Source: JBGPHT01 sp041484525 | GTDB taxonomy: Bacteria > Acidobacteriota > Terriglobia > Bryobacterales > Bryobacteraceae | NCBI GenBank assembly: GCA_041484525.1 | Contig: JBGPHT010000208.1 | Coordinates: 1-11,696 of the forward strand | DNA length: 11,696 nucleotides | Direction of reading: 5' to 3' | Shown here: positions 1-6,265 of the stretch, piece by piece | Position numbering within the stretch: the first letter of the stretch is position 1 | Layout: the number at the start of each line of letters is the position of its first letter | Program-made: the position numbers and the translations under genes | Notes under the pieces: generated by a model | Database searches by the model: none | What the model was told of the DNA's origin: nothing | The model's input: the letters and a program-made list of their open reading frames with translations, nothing else

Positions 1-81
1 CTCGCGCATGGAATTTTCAGACATGCCTGGGGTCTCTGCCTGCGCGGGGCTCGTGAGTGGCTCGCGTTTGTCGTCACTCAT
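1..81 (-). CDS. N-terminal end of an unidentified protein, cut by window edge
   Basis: Twenty-seven codons of an open frame start with ATG at 81-79 on the minus strand and run off the left edge. The visible residues begin MSDDKREPLTSPAQAETPG and are hydrophilic, with no signal peptide or recognisable domain, so no function can be given. The start is supported by a purine-rich ribosome binding site (GGAAGG) seven bases upstream and by a possible TTGACA-type promoter further up. It would be transcribed away from the cupin/hydrolase pair. The reading could be chance because so little is visible. Confidence 0.45.
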   Translation of the reverse strand, partial: MSDDKREPLTSPAQAETPGMSENSMRE

Positions 82-141
82 GCTGTTGCCTTCCGCTTCA
101 CAGAACGGCGCCGGCACCCCGAACGTGATTGATTTCGCAGC

Positions 142-172
142 TCAATACCCTGCCTGCCTGTGCCCCTGTCAA
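142..172 (-). promoter_or_regulatory. Possible sigma-70 promoter for the left-edge gene
   Basis: On the minus strand a perfect TTGACA (172-167) is followed after 19 bases by TATTGA (147-142). The -35 box matches the consensus fully, the -10 matches four of six, and the spacer is two bases longer than ideal. It would give a leader of about 55 bases before the ATG at 81. The remainder of the stretch up to the cupin gene (173-373) shows no gene, repeat or convincing promoter to my reading. Confidence 0.3.
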
Positions 173-373
173 CGCTTTGCCTGCCGCCTTGCGGCGACAC
201 ACGCATGACTCGGGGTCAGGATGGTTCGCTACTCCTTTCCTGTAGGACTCTTTCATCCCCTATTCCATGCCGGTTTTATCCCGGCGCACACTGCGTCCAT
301 CGGCGGCCAAAATTGATTTCTCTGTCGCATTTTTCCAATACCCCTTCCACGATTTCCTGTATTCTCGACAGAC

Positions 374-787
374 ATGAAACTATACGCCCTTCTCCTCCTG
401 ACCGCCGCGCTCCTGCTTTCCCAAACCGCGTCCAAGCCCATCCTCGCCAATCTCTCCACATCGAAATGGGTCCACGACGCCGGCGACCCTCCTGGCTCCG
501 AAAACGTAGTGTTGCGCGAGGACTCGCAATCGGGCGCACTCGAGTTGCTCGTCCGCTATCCCGCCGGGCACGTATTCCGCCCCCACTGGCACAGCGTCAA
601 CGAGCGCATTATCCTTCTCGAAGGGCGCCTCTCCTTGAAACAGGACGCCGCCGAAACATTCCTCGATCCGGGCGGCTACGCGTACCTGCCCGCCCGCGTG
701 GTGCAGCGCCTTTCCTGCGTGTCCAAAACGCCCTGCGCATTTTACGTTTACTGGGACGGCAAGCTCGATTTCCACAACGGAGAATGA
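374..787 (+). CDS. Exported single-domain cupin protein
   Basis: A 137-aa small beta-barrel protein of the cupin superfamily. Residues 1-20 form a hydrophobic leader with a Lys2 n-region, so it is probably exported, although the cleavage site is not clear-cut. Cupin motif 1 is complete: G65, H71, H73, E77 and G84 fit G(X)5HXH(X)3E(X)6G, supplying three metal ligands. Motif 2 is recognisable around P106 (YLPARVVQ), but the usual fourth ligand His is Gln111 and the usual Gly is Arg108. The cupin fold fits metal binding; enzyme activity or substrate cannot be read from the sequence. Fifteen bases separate it from the downstream SGNH hydrolase on the same strand, so the two are probably co-transcribed. 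Both are exported, suggesting a shared periplasmic role. The start is the only ATG that gives a full leader. Confidence 0.8.
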   Translation: MKLYALLLLTAALLLSQTASKPILANLSTSKWVHDAGDPPGSENVVLREDSQSGALELLVRYPAGHVFRPHWHSVNERIILLEGRLSLKQDAAETFLDPGGYAYLPARVVQRLSCVSKTPCAFYVYWDGKLDFHNGE

Positions 788-802
788 GCGATACTGTCGG
801 GT

Positions 803-1546
803 ATGAAGCTGACGCTCTTCGTGCTCCTTATGGCCGGAATGGCCTCCGCGCAGGACGCTCCACCGGCCCCCGACGTTGCCAAACTACAGGCTGATCTGCA
901 GCGCTCGCAGCGCACCTTGCAGGACTGGCCCGCAGTGGCGCGGTACCGCGACGAGAACGCCAAACTGGCGCCGCCGGCCGCCGGCGAGAACCGCGTGGTC
1001 TTCATGGGGGACTCGATCACCGACGCCTGGGGCCGCCGCTACGGCAAGTTTTTCCCCGACAAGCCTTACGTCAATCGCGGCATCAGTGGGCAGACCACGC
1101 CGCAAATGGTGCTGCGCTTCCGCCCGGACGTGATCGACCTCAAGCCGAAGGTGGTGGTCATCCTGGCGGGCACCAACGACATCGCCGGCAACACGGGGCC
1201 GGAGACGCTCGAGGCCATCGAGGGTTACATGCAGTCCATGGCGGAACTGGCCGCCGCCAACAATATCAAAGTGGTGATGTCATCCGTCATGCCCGTCTGC
1301 GATTACATCCGCCCCCAGACGGACCGCCGTCCGCCCGAGAAGATTCTGGCGCTGAATGAATGGATGAAGGATTACGCGGCGAAGCACAAGATGGTTTATC
1401 TCGATTACTACCCCGCCCTGGTGGATGACAAAGGCTTCTTCAAGAAGGAGCTGACCTACGATGGTCTGCACCCGAATAACGAGGGCTACGCGATCATGGA
1501 GCCGCTGGCCGCCAAGGCGGTCGAGGCAGCGCTGAAGGCGAAATAG
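803..1546 (+). CDS. Exported SGNH/GDSL-type hydrolase (esterase/acetylhydrolase-like)
   Basis: A 247-aa secreted serine hydrolase. The signal peptide covers residues 1-16 and ends in an A-S-A cleavage motif. All SGNH blocks are visible: block I GDSIT with nucleophile Ser71, block II Gly in NRGISGQ (91-97), block III GTND with Asn125, and block V with Asp220 and His223 (DGLHPNNEGY). It resembles the acetylhydrolase/lysophospholipase-L1-like branch that removes acyl groups from carbohydrates or lipids; the substrate is not determined by sequence. Residues 24-55 are helical and charged before the catalytic domain. It lies 15 bases downstream of the exported cupin gene with only a weak ribosome binding site, consistent with read-through from it. 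Its stop is one base from the stop of the convergent PilZ gene, and no hairpin terminator is evident between them. Confidence 0.9.
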   Translation: MKLTLFVLLMAGMASAQDAPPAPDVAKLQADLQRSQRTLQDWPAVARYRDENAKLAPPAAGENRVVFMGDSITDAWGRRYGKFFPDKPYVNRGISGQTTPQMVLRFRPDVIDLKPKVVVILAGTNDIAGNTGPETLEAIEGYMQSMAELAAANNIKVVMSSVMPVCDYIRPQTDRRPPEKILALNEWMKDYAAKHKMVYLDYYPALVDDKGFFKKELTYDGLHPNNEGYAIMEPLAAKAVEAALKAK

Positions 1547-1547
1547 C

Positions 1548-1889
1548 CTACGCGCTGACTTTCTCCGGCAACACCGCCGTGTGGACGCGGAACTTGCGGG
1601 AAGTCAGATGCACCGCGGTGCGCCCGCCATCACTGCGCACCACGAAACCTGTGGCTTGTATGTCGAGCGGATAGATGTCGTCGTGTTTCGCCGGCCAGTC
1701 GATCACAATCTCGAGGTGGGCCCCTACCGGCAGCGGTTTCCGGCAACGGAAGCTCAGCCCCCCGGCGCTCATCTCGAAGGTCATCCCCGACCCCACGCGA
1801 TCGATGACCCCTCGCAGAGTCGCCCGATAGCGAACGGGTAGCCGGACTTCATAGCGCTTGCTGGTACGGCGATCACTCCACTTTTCCAT
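1548..1889 (-). CDS. Stand-alone PilZ-domain protein (c-di-GMP receptor type)
   Basis: A 113-aa single-domain PilZ protein. PilZ domains bind cyclic di-GMP through an N-terminal RxxxR and a downstream (D/N)xSxxG motif. Here, counting from the chosen ATG, RTSKR lies at 8-12, and the second motif reads EMSAGG at 39-44, so Glu replaces the canonical Asp/Asn while Ser41 and Gly44 are kept. Nucleotide binding is therefore likely but not certain. The rest is predicted beta-barrel. I chose ATG at 1889 because GGGAGG sits five bases upstream; a GTG at 1895 would lie inside that site. Upstream is a canonical sigma-54 promoter, which suggests expression controlled by an enhancer-binding protein. It is convergent with the SGNH hydrolase and has no same-strand partner. 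Confidence 0.85.
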   Translation of the reverse strand: MEKWSDRRTSKRYEVRLPVRYRATLRGVIDRVGSGMTFEMSAGGLSFRCRKPLPVGAHLEIVIDWPAKHDDIYPLDIQATGFVVRSDGGRTAVHLTSRKFRVHTAVLPEKVSA

Positions 1890-1959
1890 GCACACCTCCC
1901 GGCCCTCTCCCTCAGGATGCGCAAGTCAGCGTGAGGCTAGGAAGAGGAGTGAAAGAAAG

Positions 1960-1975
1960 TGCAATTCTAGTGCCA
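1960..1975 (-). promoter_or_regulatory. Sigma-54 (-24/-12) promoter of the PilZ gene
   Basis: The minus strand reads TGGCAC-TAGAA-TTGCA. This matches the RpoN consensus TGGCAC-N5-TTGCW, with the GG and GC doublets spaced 12 bases as required. Transcription would begin near 1949, leaving about 60 bases of leader before the ribosome binding site and ATG at 1889. Position, strand and distance all fit the PilZ gene. Sigma-54 promoters require an AAA+ enhancer-binding protein; a dyad just upstream is a candidate site. Confidence 0.7.
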
Positions 1976-1997
1976 GTGTGCTCAACGTATTTTCAGT

Positions 1998-2017
1998 CAG
2001 TTAACGAGTCTTAACTG
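1998..2017. promoter_or_regulatory. Perfect 7+7 inverted repeat, candidate operator
   Basis: CAGTTAA - CGAGTC - TTAACTG is a perfect inverted repeat with a six-base centre. It lies about 49 to 68 bases upstream of the predicted sigma-54 start site and 38 bases beyond the stop of the degraded DinB gene. The arms are AT-rich and no T-run follows on the minus strand, so it is a poor intrinsic terminator. An activator or integration-host-factor-like site is more likely. The binding protein cannot be named. Confidence 0.45.
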
Positions 2018-2055
2018 TATGTACACGCACCTTCTACACGGTCGCCGGGTGTTTC

Positions 2056-2447
2056 TTACCAAGTGGCGCAGGCTTTTTTGCCTGTCGGGTCCGCACGCCT
2101 CAGATCTTTTTCCCACTCCCATATCGAGTACCCGAACGCCGCATCGACGGGCATCTTCGCATACTTCAAGTGAAGGATAATCTGCCCGCGGTGGTGCGCT
2201 TCGTGCGCCAGGACATACCCGGTGAAAGCGGCTGGCCCACGCTTGGCGCCCTTCAATTTACCTCCGCCTTCAGCGGCTGCGATCGATTCCCCCAGTGCAG
2301 CGGCCGATGCCTGTAGCGCCTCCCGCAGTCCTACCTTCGTAGCCGCGCCCTTCCCGATCTTGCGGAGTTTCTTCGCCGCCGGTCGAGCAGCATCAGGTTG
2401 ACGCGGTTGTTCAGATGCCACGTGTCTGCGAGCGTGAAATCGGACAC
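2056..2447 (-). pseudogene. DinB/YfiT-like protein gene broken by an internal deletion
   Basis: The gene starts at GTG 2447, directly after the manC stop TAG, with an AGGAG inside the manC 3' end, so it was built for translational coupling. The first 22 codons read VSDFTLADTWHLNNRVNLML and so on, a typical DinB N-terminus. Near 2381-2383 the frame is lost: the original frame runs 16 more unrelated codons to a TAG at 2333-2331, while the C-terminal DinB sequence continues in another frame from AAKKLRKI to the stop at 2056. That part keeps the AHEAHHRGQI metal-site helix and a WEWEK tail. Roughly 30-40 codons, including the usual first metal His region, seem missing; that estimate is from memory of the family. 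DinB folds are four-helix metal-binding bundles, often thiol-dependent transferases. I consider it inactive unless the deletion is a sequencing error. Confidence 0.75.
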
Positions 2448-3524
2448 CTACAACAGCTCCTCGCGTTTTCGCCGCTCCAGCTCTTTTACGATGTCGCCCA
2501 CGCGCTGCGCCTTGTCCCGGGCGGCCACCAGCAGAGCGTCCGGAGTATCCACCACGATCAGGTCGTCCACCCCGAGCAGCGCCACCAGCTTGCTGCGCGC
2601 ATCCACGAAGTTGTTGTGCGCCTCCAGGCAGATCGAATCGCGCGTCACCACGTTGCCGCACTCGTCGCGCGGCAGCAGTTCGTAGACGGCGTTCCAGCTT
2701 CCCACGTCGTTCCACGCGAAATCGGCCGCCGCGATGCCGCGGACGTTGGCGGCCTTCTCGAGCACGGCGTAATCGATCGAGATGTTATCGCAGAGCGGGA
2801 AGGAACGCTGCAACTGCTCCCTGAATTTGCGGCCGCCGAATTGCGGCAGCGCGGCCAGAATCGTCGCCGTCCTGGGCAAATGGCGGCGCAGTTCGTCCAG
2901 CAGGACGCCGGCCCGCCAGAAGAACATGCCGGAGTTCCAGAAGAAATTGCCCGCCGCTACGTAACCCCTGGCCGCCGCGAGATCCGGCTTTTCACGAAAG
3001 CGTTTGACAGCCAGCGGCTCGGCGCCACCCGCCTTCGTCCCGCCGGGGAATTCGATATAGCCGTAGCCCGTCTCGGGCCAGCGCGGCTGGATCCCAACCA
3101 CCATCAGGTTACCCGCAGCCGCGCCCTTGAATGCCGCTTGCAGCACTCCGCGATACACAGCGGCTTTGCCGATCACGTGGTCGGCGGGGAAGACTCCCAT
3201 GATGGCGTCGCGATCCACCGATTGCAGGATGTGCGCCGCCAACCCGATAGCCGGCGCCGTATTGCGCTGCGCCGGTTCGGCCAGCACCTGCCGCTTCGGT
3301 ATTTCGGGAAGCTGGCGCGCGATCTCTTCCCGCAGGTGGACGTTCGTCAGGACCCAGAGACGCTCCGGCGGGATGACGGGCGCCAGCCGGTCCACCGTGG
3401 CTTGAATGAGCGACCGCTCGCCCACCACGTTCAGCACCTGCTTGGCGGAGCGCTTGCGGCTGCGCGGCCAGAAGCGCGTGCCGCGGCCGCCCGCGAGTAT
3501 CAAGCCGTAACAGTGACGGTTCAT
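2448..3524 (-). CDS. manC: Mannose-1-phosphate guanylyltransferase
   Basis: A 358-aa cytoplasmic nucleotidyltransferase that makes GDP-mannose from mannose-1-phosphate and GTP. Visible family motifs are the GTP-binding signature LAGGRGTRFWPRSR (10-23) with the following Lys28, PADH at 113-116, the REKP sugar-phosphate loop at 177-180, WNSGMF at 196-201 and DVGSW at 273-277. The length matches the monofunctional class; the C-terminal isomerase half of AlgA-type bifunctional enzymes (about 470 aa) is absent. ATG at 3524 lies three bases after the lepB stop and has almost no ribosome binding site of its own, so translation probably depends on lepB. The broken DinB gene follows immediately. GDP-mannose would feed glycans or a polyprenyl-phosphate-mannose pathway. 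Confidence 0.92.
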   Translation of the reverse strand: MNRHCYGLILAGGRGTRFWPRSRKRSAKQVLNVVGERSLIQATVDRLAPVIPPERLWVLTNVHLREEIARQLPEIPKRQVLAEPAQRNTAPAIGLAAHILQSVDRDAIMGVFPADHVIGKAAVYRGVLQAAFKGAAAGNLMVVGIQPRWPETGYGYIEFPGGTKAGGAEPLAVKRFREKPDLAAARGYVAAGNFFWNSGMFFWRAGVLLDELRRHLPRTATILAALPQFGGRKFREQLQRSFPLCDNISIDYAVLEKAANVRGIAAADFAWNDVGSWNAVYELLPRDECGNVVTRDSICLEAHNNFVDARSKLVALLGVDDLIVVDTPDALLVAARDKAQRVGDIVKELERRKREELL

Positions 3525-3527
3525 TTT

Positions 3528-4331
3528 TCAGTTGAGCGGATAGCCGCGAATCAGCCGGAACGTCCGGCGCCAGCGAGTCTTGGTGGGGAAGTGCTCGATC
3601 AGGTCGAGAATGTGATCGATGCCGATGGTCGGATTGGCCAGCGCTTCAGTGGGCGCGTCATAGGACCAGTAGATGATCAGCGGCTTGCCGATGACGTTGT
3701 CGCGCGGCACGAATCCCCAGTAGCGGCTGTCGAGCGACGAATCGCGATTATCGCCCATGGCGAAGATGCAGCCCGGCGGGACCACCACCTCCTGGTTCGT
3801 AACGTGGTTCCGCAGCATGTCCCATGCCGGCTGGACCACGTGCACGTTCGGCTCGCTCGGAAAATTGTCGCGGTACGAATCGATGTACTCCGTCTTGTGG
3901 AAGACGTAGGGTTCGGTCGCCGGTTTGCCGTTCAGGATGAGTTGCTTGTTCACCAGGCGGATGCGATCGCCCGGCACGCCGATGGCACGTTTGACGAACG
4001 TCTGGTTGATATCGATGGGGTAGCGAAAAACGATGATGTCGCCGCGGTGCACGTCGGAGTAGGGCAGCAGGTGCTTCGAGACCGGCCCTGAAGGAGAGTA
4101 GGCGAGCTTGTCCACCAGCAGATGGTCGCCGATCAGCAGTGTGTCTTCCATCGAGCCCGTCGGGATGACGAACGCCTGGACCAGGCTGGTGGTGCCGAAC
4201 AGCAGCAGGATGATGGTGACGGTCCACTCCGCGATGAAGCCACGCTGTGCGTCCCCCCGAGGAACTGCCGGGGTTGGCGGCTGCTCATTATCGCGCTGGT
4301 CGTCGGCGACGATGACGTTATCTGAATCCAC
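3528..4331 (-). CDS. lepB: Signal peptidase I
   Basis: A 267-aa membrane serine protease that removes signal peptides from Sec and Tat substrates on the outer face of the inner membrane. From the chosen start it has a short hydrophilic N-terminus, one transmembrane helix at about 36-55, box B PTGSMEDTL with catalytic Ser60, box D with catalytic Lys114 in FVKRAIGVPGDRI, and box E GDNRDSSLDSRYWG (193-206). An open frame extends upstream to 4520, but that extension overlaps the divergent membrane-protein gene and is low-complexity and hydrophilic. GTG at 4331 has GGAG four bases upstream and gives a normal length, so I prefer it. It is the first gene of the lepB-manC-dinB unit and is divergent from the SMR pair across 57 bases. 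Confidence 0.92.
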   Translation of the reverse strand: MDSDNVIVADDQRDNEQPPTPAVPRGDAQRGFIAEWTVTIILLLFGTTSLVQAFVIPTGSMEDTLLIGDHLLVDKLAYSPSGPVSKHLLPYSDVHRGDIIVFRYPIDINQTFVKRAIGVPGDRIRLVNKQLILNGKPATEPYVFHKTEYIDSYRDNFPSEPNVHVVQPAWDMLRNHVTNQEVVVPPGCIFAMGDNRDSSLDSRYWGFVPRDNVIGKPLIIYWSYDAPTEALANPTIGIDHILDLIEHFPTKTRWRRTFRLIRGYPLN

Positions 4332-4388
4332 GAATCTCCATTTTAGCGGAATACTTGTTATCCTGTTTGAGATCGCCAGGTTATTTCC

Positions 4389-4784
4389 TTGAGTGTCAGT
4401 GTCGCTATTCCCGCAAAACCGGTTGATCCCGGAGCACGCCGCCGCTCGATCCTGCTGGTGTTTTCGTGTACTGTGTTGGGCGCCGCCGCGCAGATCCTGA
4501 TGAAGTTGGGGATGGCGCATTTCACGCTCAGCCTATCGGCCATCCTCACGAATTACTCGCTGCTTGGCGGTTATGCGCTGTATGGCGTGAACACCCTGAT
4601 GCTGATTCTGGCGTTGCGCGACGGCGAGCTTTCCATGCTTTACCCCATCATCGCTTTGACCTATGTGTGGGTAACGCTACTTTCCTACGTGCTGCTTGCC
4701 GAGCCGCCGAACCTGTATAAGAACCTGGGAATCGCGACCATCGTGATCGGCGTGGCCGTGCTCGGCAGGGGTGGGAAGAAGTGA
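4389..4784 (+). CDS. SMR/EamA-type four-helix membrane protein, first of a pair (ArnE-like)
   Basis: A 131-aa membrane protein with four predicted helices at about 20-40, 56-75, 83-104 and 111-126, preceded by a basic cytoplasmic tail. The drug/metabolite transporter pattern is clear in GELSMLYPIIALTYVWV (79-95) followed by an EP turn and a terminal glycine-rich helix. The membrane Glu of multidrug pumps such as EmrE is missing from helix 1, which instead reads GAAAQILMK, as in lipid-linked-sugar flippase subunits such as ArnE. I infer that it works with the overlapping partner as a heterodimer moving a polyprenyl-phosphate-linked sugar. The start is TTG at 4389 with AGG nine bases upstream; no ATG or GTG lies in frame nearby. 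It is divergent from lepB. Confidence 0.75.
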   Translation: MSVSVAIPAKPVDPGARRRSILLVFSCTVLGAAAQILMKLGMAHFTLSLSAILTNYSLLGGYALYGVNTLMLILALRDGELSMLYPIIALTYVWVTLLSYVLLAEPPNLYKNLGIATIVIGVAVLGRGGKK

Positions 4785-5131
4785 GCGCCGTGCTGATGCG
4801 GTCGATGGCCCTGGTGTTCGGGGCCTCCGTGGTCGGGTCTTTCGGCGCCGTGTTTCTGAAGATGGGAGCGGCCTGCCTGGACGGGACGCTGCGCAGTTTT
4901 CTGAATGCGCGCCTGGCAACCGGCGTGGCGCTGTTTCTGGGTTCGAGCGTGTTCTACGCGCTCGGCATCAAGGGAGGACAGCTCTCGGTGCTCTACCCGA
5001 TGGTGTCGCTCGGATACATCTGGACGATGCTATGGTCACGCCTGTTCTTCCAGGAAGCGTTCACCCGCGGCAAGCTCATCGGGCTCGGGCTAATTCTTCT
5101 GGGCGTGGTTTTTGTGGGCCTGGGAAGTTAG
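4781..5131 (+). CDS. SMR/EamA-type four-helix membrane protein, second of a pair (ArnF-like)
   Basis: A 116-aa membrane protein with four helices at about 8-27, 43-63, 69-90 and 97-114. It shares the family core with its partner: GGQLSVLYPMVSLGYIWT (65-82), an acidic turn QEAF, and a closing glycine-rich helix. Helix 1 lacks the coupling Glu of drug-exporting SMR proteins. The GTG start at 4781 overlaps the preceding TGA (GTGA), the classic sign of translational coupling, and the pairing of two unlike short subunits matches ArnE/ArnF. An ATG at 4796 is an alternative start but would lose the overlap. Beyond its stop the degenerate region begins. Confidence 0.75.
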   Translation: MSAVLMRSMALVFGASVVGSFGAVFLKMGAACLDGTLRSFLNARLATGVALFLGSSVFYALGIKGGQLSVLYPMVSLGYIWTMLWSRLFFQEAFTRGKLIGLGLILLGVVFVGLGS

Positions 5132-5467
5132 GGGGGCTGGCTCCCGGCAAGGCGCCCTGCATAGGCGTCAATTAGAATAAGGGCCCTCTGCCAGAATTGG
5201 TCTCGAACCCAGGCTGGGTTGTTCGGTGGCTACTTCCTCGAACCAGACTTGGGGCCAACTGCACCGCCCGAACAGAGGAATTCCGGCCCAATGTCCGGGT
5301 GGCCGTCATTCGCTCAATCGCTCAAAGGCCAGCGGAAATGACCCTCCGGGTACGGCCAAAATCGAGGATGGCACCTAGCGCCGAGATGCCTCCCAAAACA
5401 TTTCTGGTGTCGAATGGCTGTGCGCAGACGAGCCGAATGGATCGAGTGGCGCTAAGCTGAATTCCAA
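5132..5467. other. Stretch with no recognisable gene
   Basis: About 335 bases follow the SMR pair without a frame I can assign. An 87-codon plus-strand frame (5197-5460) reads as an unstructured Arg/Pro/Ser-rich sequence and resembles no family. A minus-strand reading around 5320-5450 looks faintly protein-like (VLGGISALGAILDF) but is interrupted and unassigned. TGTTCGG (5220-5226) and CCGAACA (5268-5274) are complementary across a long loop. I see no tRNA, clear terminator or promoter. Confidence 0.5.
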
Positions 5468-5728
5468 ATGCGGCTTTTCCACTTCCTCAATTCGGAGTAT
5501 GGTCTCGACGACATACGAAGACGTCGACTCAAGATTTCCTTATTTCCGGATCTCAACGATCCATTTGAGCTACTGAGTATCGAGCTTTCCAATAAGGACC
5601 TGCGACAGGCGTTCCGCGCGACAAAAGAGCGGATCTCCAAGATCGGAGGGATTCTGTGCTTCAGCAAAAGGTGGTCAAATCCGGTCCAGTGGAGCCATTA
5701 CGCCGATAAGCACCGTGGCCAAGCTTGA
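5468..5728 (+). pseudogene. 5' fragment of a DUF2971-family gene
   Basis: Eighty-six codons give the N-terminal third of a DUF2971 protein: a start of the MRLYHF type (here MRLFHFLNSEYG), the DLNDPFE block at 28-34, LCFS at 63-66 and the WSHYADKHRG block at 75-84. The family's usual continuation after HRG (a GFD-type strand) is missing, and the frame ends two codons later. Complete members are roughly 250-300 aa, so this is a truncation. The break falls at the AAGCTT at 5721-5726, beyond which the opposite strand carries unrelated coding sequence. DUF2971 proteins have no settled function; some are found near abortive-infection or toxin loci. No ribosome binding site is evident. Confidence 0.65.
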
Positions 5729-5992
5729 AATACTTGGACACGCTGGGGCAATGGCACTTGCTGGGTACGTGTAGAGGCCCTCGCACGAGGCATCCGTCGC
5801 GTTCATGAAGTAGTTGTGAACATCGACTACCTTAGCGACCTTTCCAGGTTGAATTGGCTCGATCTCCTGGTCGCCGCATTTTAGTCGCATCCTGTAGAAG
5901 TCGGTCTTAAAGCGCATCTTGGCAGGAATAGTCGATACTCCGTTGCGTGCGGTCAGACCTCGTGCCAATGCGGACCCAAATGTCTCTCGAGC
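5721..5992 (-). pseudogene. Internal fragment of an unidentified protein gene
   Basis: On the minus strand a 90-codon frame begins after a TAA at 5995-5993 and ends at the AAGCTT at 5721-5726. It reads like genuine protein (for example MRFKTDFYRMRLKCGDQEIE, then DVHNYFMNATDA and GLYTYPASAIAPACP), with balanced composition and alternating strand-like segments. Both ends are missing: there is no real start (only a TTG at 5968), and the 3' end stops where the DUF2971 fragment begins on the other strand. I do not recognise the family; the pattern suggests a secreted or periplasmic protein of unknown role. This rests on amino-acid texture alone. Confidence 0.4.
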
Positions 5993-6014
5993 TTAGTAAT
6001 ACAACGTTAAGTAA

Positions 6015-6265
6015 TTATGAACCGTGTCGCGGGTACTCATGACTCGCGGCGCCGCAGTAACACTCACCGGTCCATGTGCAAAGCAGGTACTGAAGCTCAC
6101 GACGCGTCCTCGGCAGGGTCCACCCAGAAGTTTTTTTCCCGCGGAGGGTTCCAGCGTGAGAAACGCGTGCGCCATCATCACTAGAGTGACGTGATGGTGC
6201 CACCCTTGCCAACTGCGACCCTCGTAGTGATCTAGTTTTAGATGTCTATCGGGTGGTGTGCGCAT
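6015..6265 (-). mobile_element. IS701-family transposase remnant, 3' end with frameshift
   Basis: The minus strand encodes the last part of a DDE transposase of the IS701 type (DDE_5-like). The block LDHYEGRSWQGWHHH, followed by VTLVMMAHAFLTLE, includes the catalytic Glu helix. After AGKK the frame changes at a seven-A tract (minus-strand AAAAAAAC at 6127-6137) and homology continues in the neighbouring frame as WTLPRTRRELQYLL to a stop at 6015. The N-terminal two-thirds is absent; upstream of about 6241 the sequence belongs to the opposite-strand Csb2 fragment. I could not identify a terminal inverted repeat or target duplication. The element is inactive. Confidence 0.7.

Noticed and set aside
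160..894. 244-codon plus-strand open frame over the cupin gene
   Set aside because: Arg/Pro-rich shadow of the cupin gene, which has a full signal peptide and cupin motif.
2448..2715. Upstream extension of the DinB C-terminal frame to 2715
   Set aside because: That part is antisense-free but out-of-frame reading of manC; the true DinB N-terminus is in another frame starting at GTG 2447.
2415..4091. Long 558-codon plus-strand open frame
   Set aside because: It is antisense to manC and lepB, whose motifs are unmistakable; its product is His/Arg/Asp-rich with no domain.
4332..4388. Promoters in the lepB/SMR divergent gap
   Set aside because: A TAAAAT on the minus strand has no acceptable -35 at 16-18 bases, and no plus-strand pair of boxes is convincing.
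4332..4520. 63-residue N-terminal extension of signal peptidase I
   Set aside because: It overlaps the divergent SMR gene, is not signal-peptidase-like, and GTG 4331 has its own ribosome binding site.
5195..5225. TTCGA-containing, tRNA T-arm-like sequence on the minus strand
   Set aside because: The flanking stem pairs at only three of five positions, and no anticodon arm or acceptor stem could be built.
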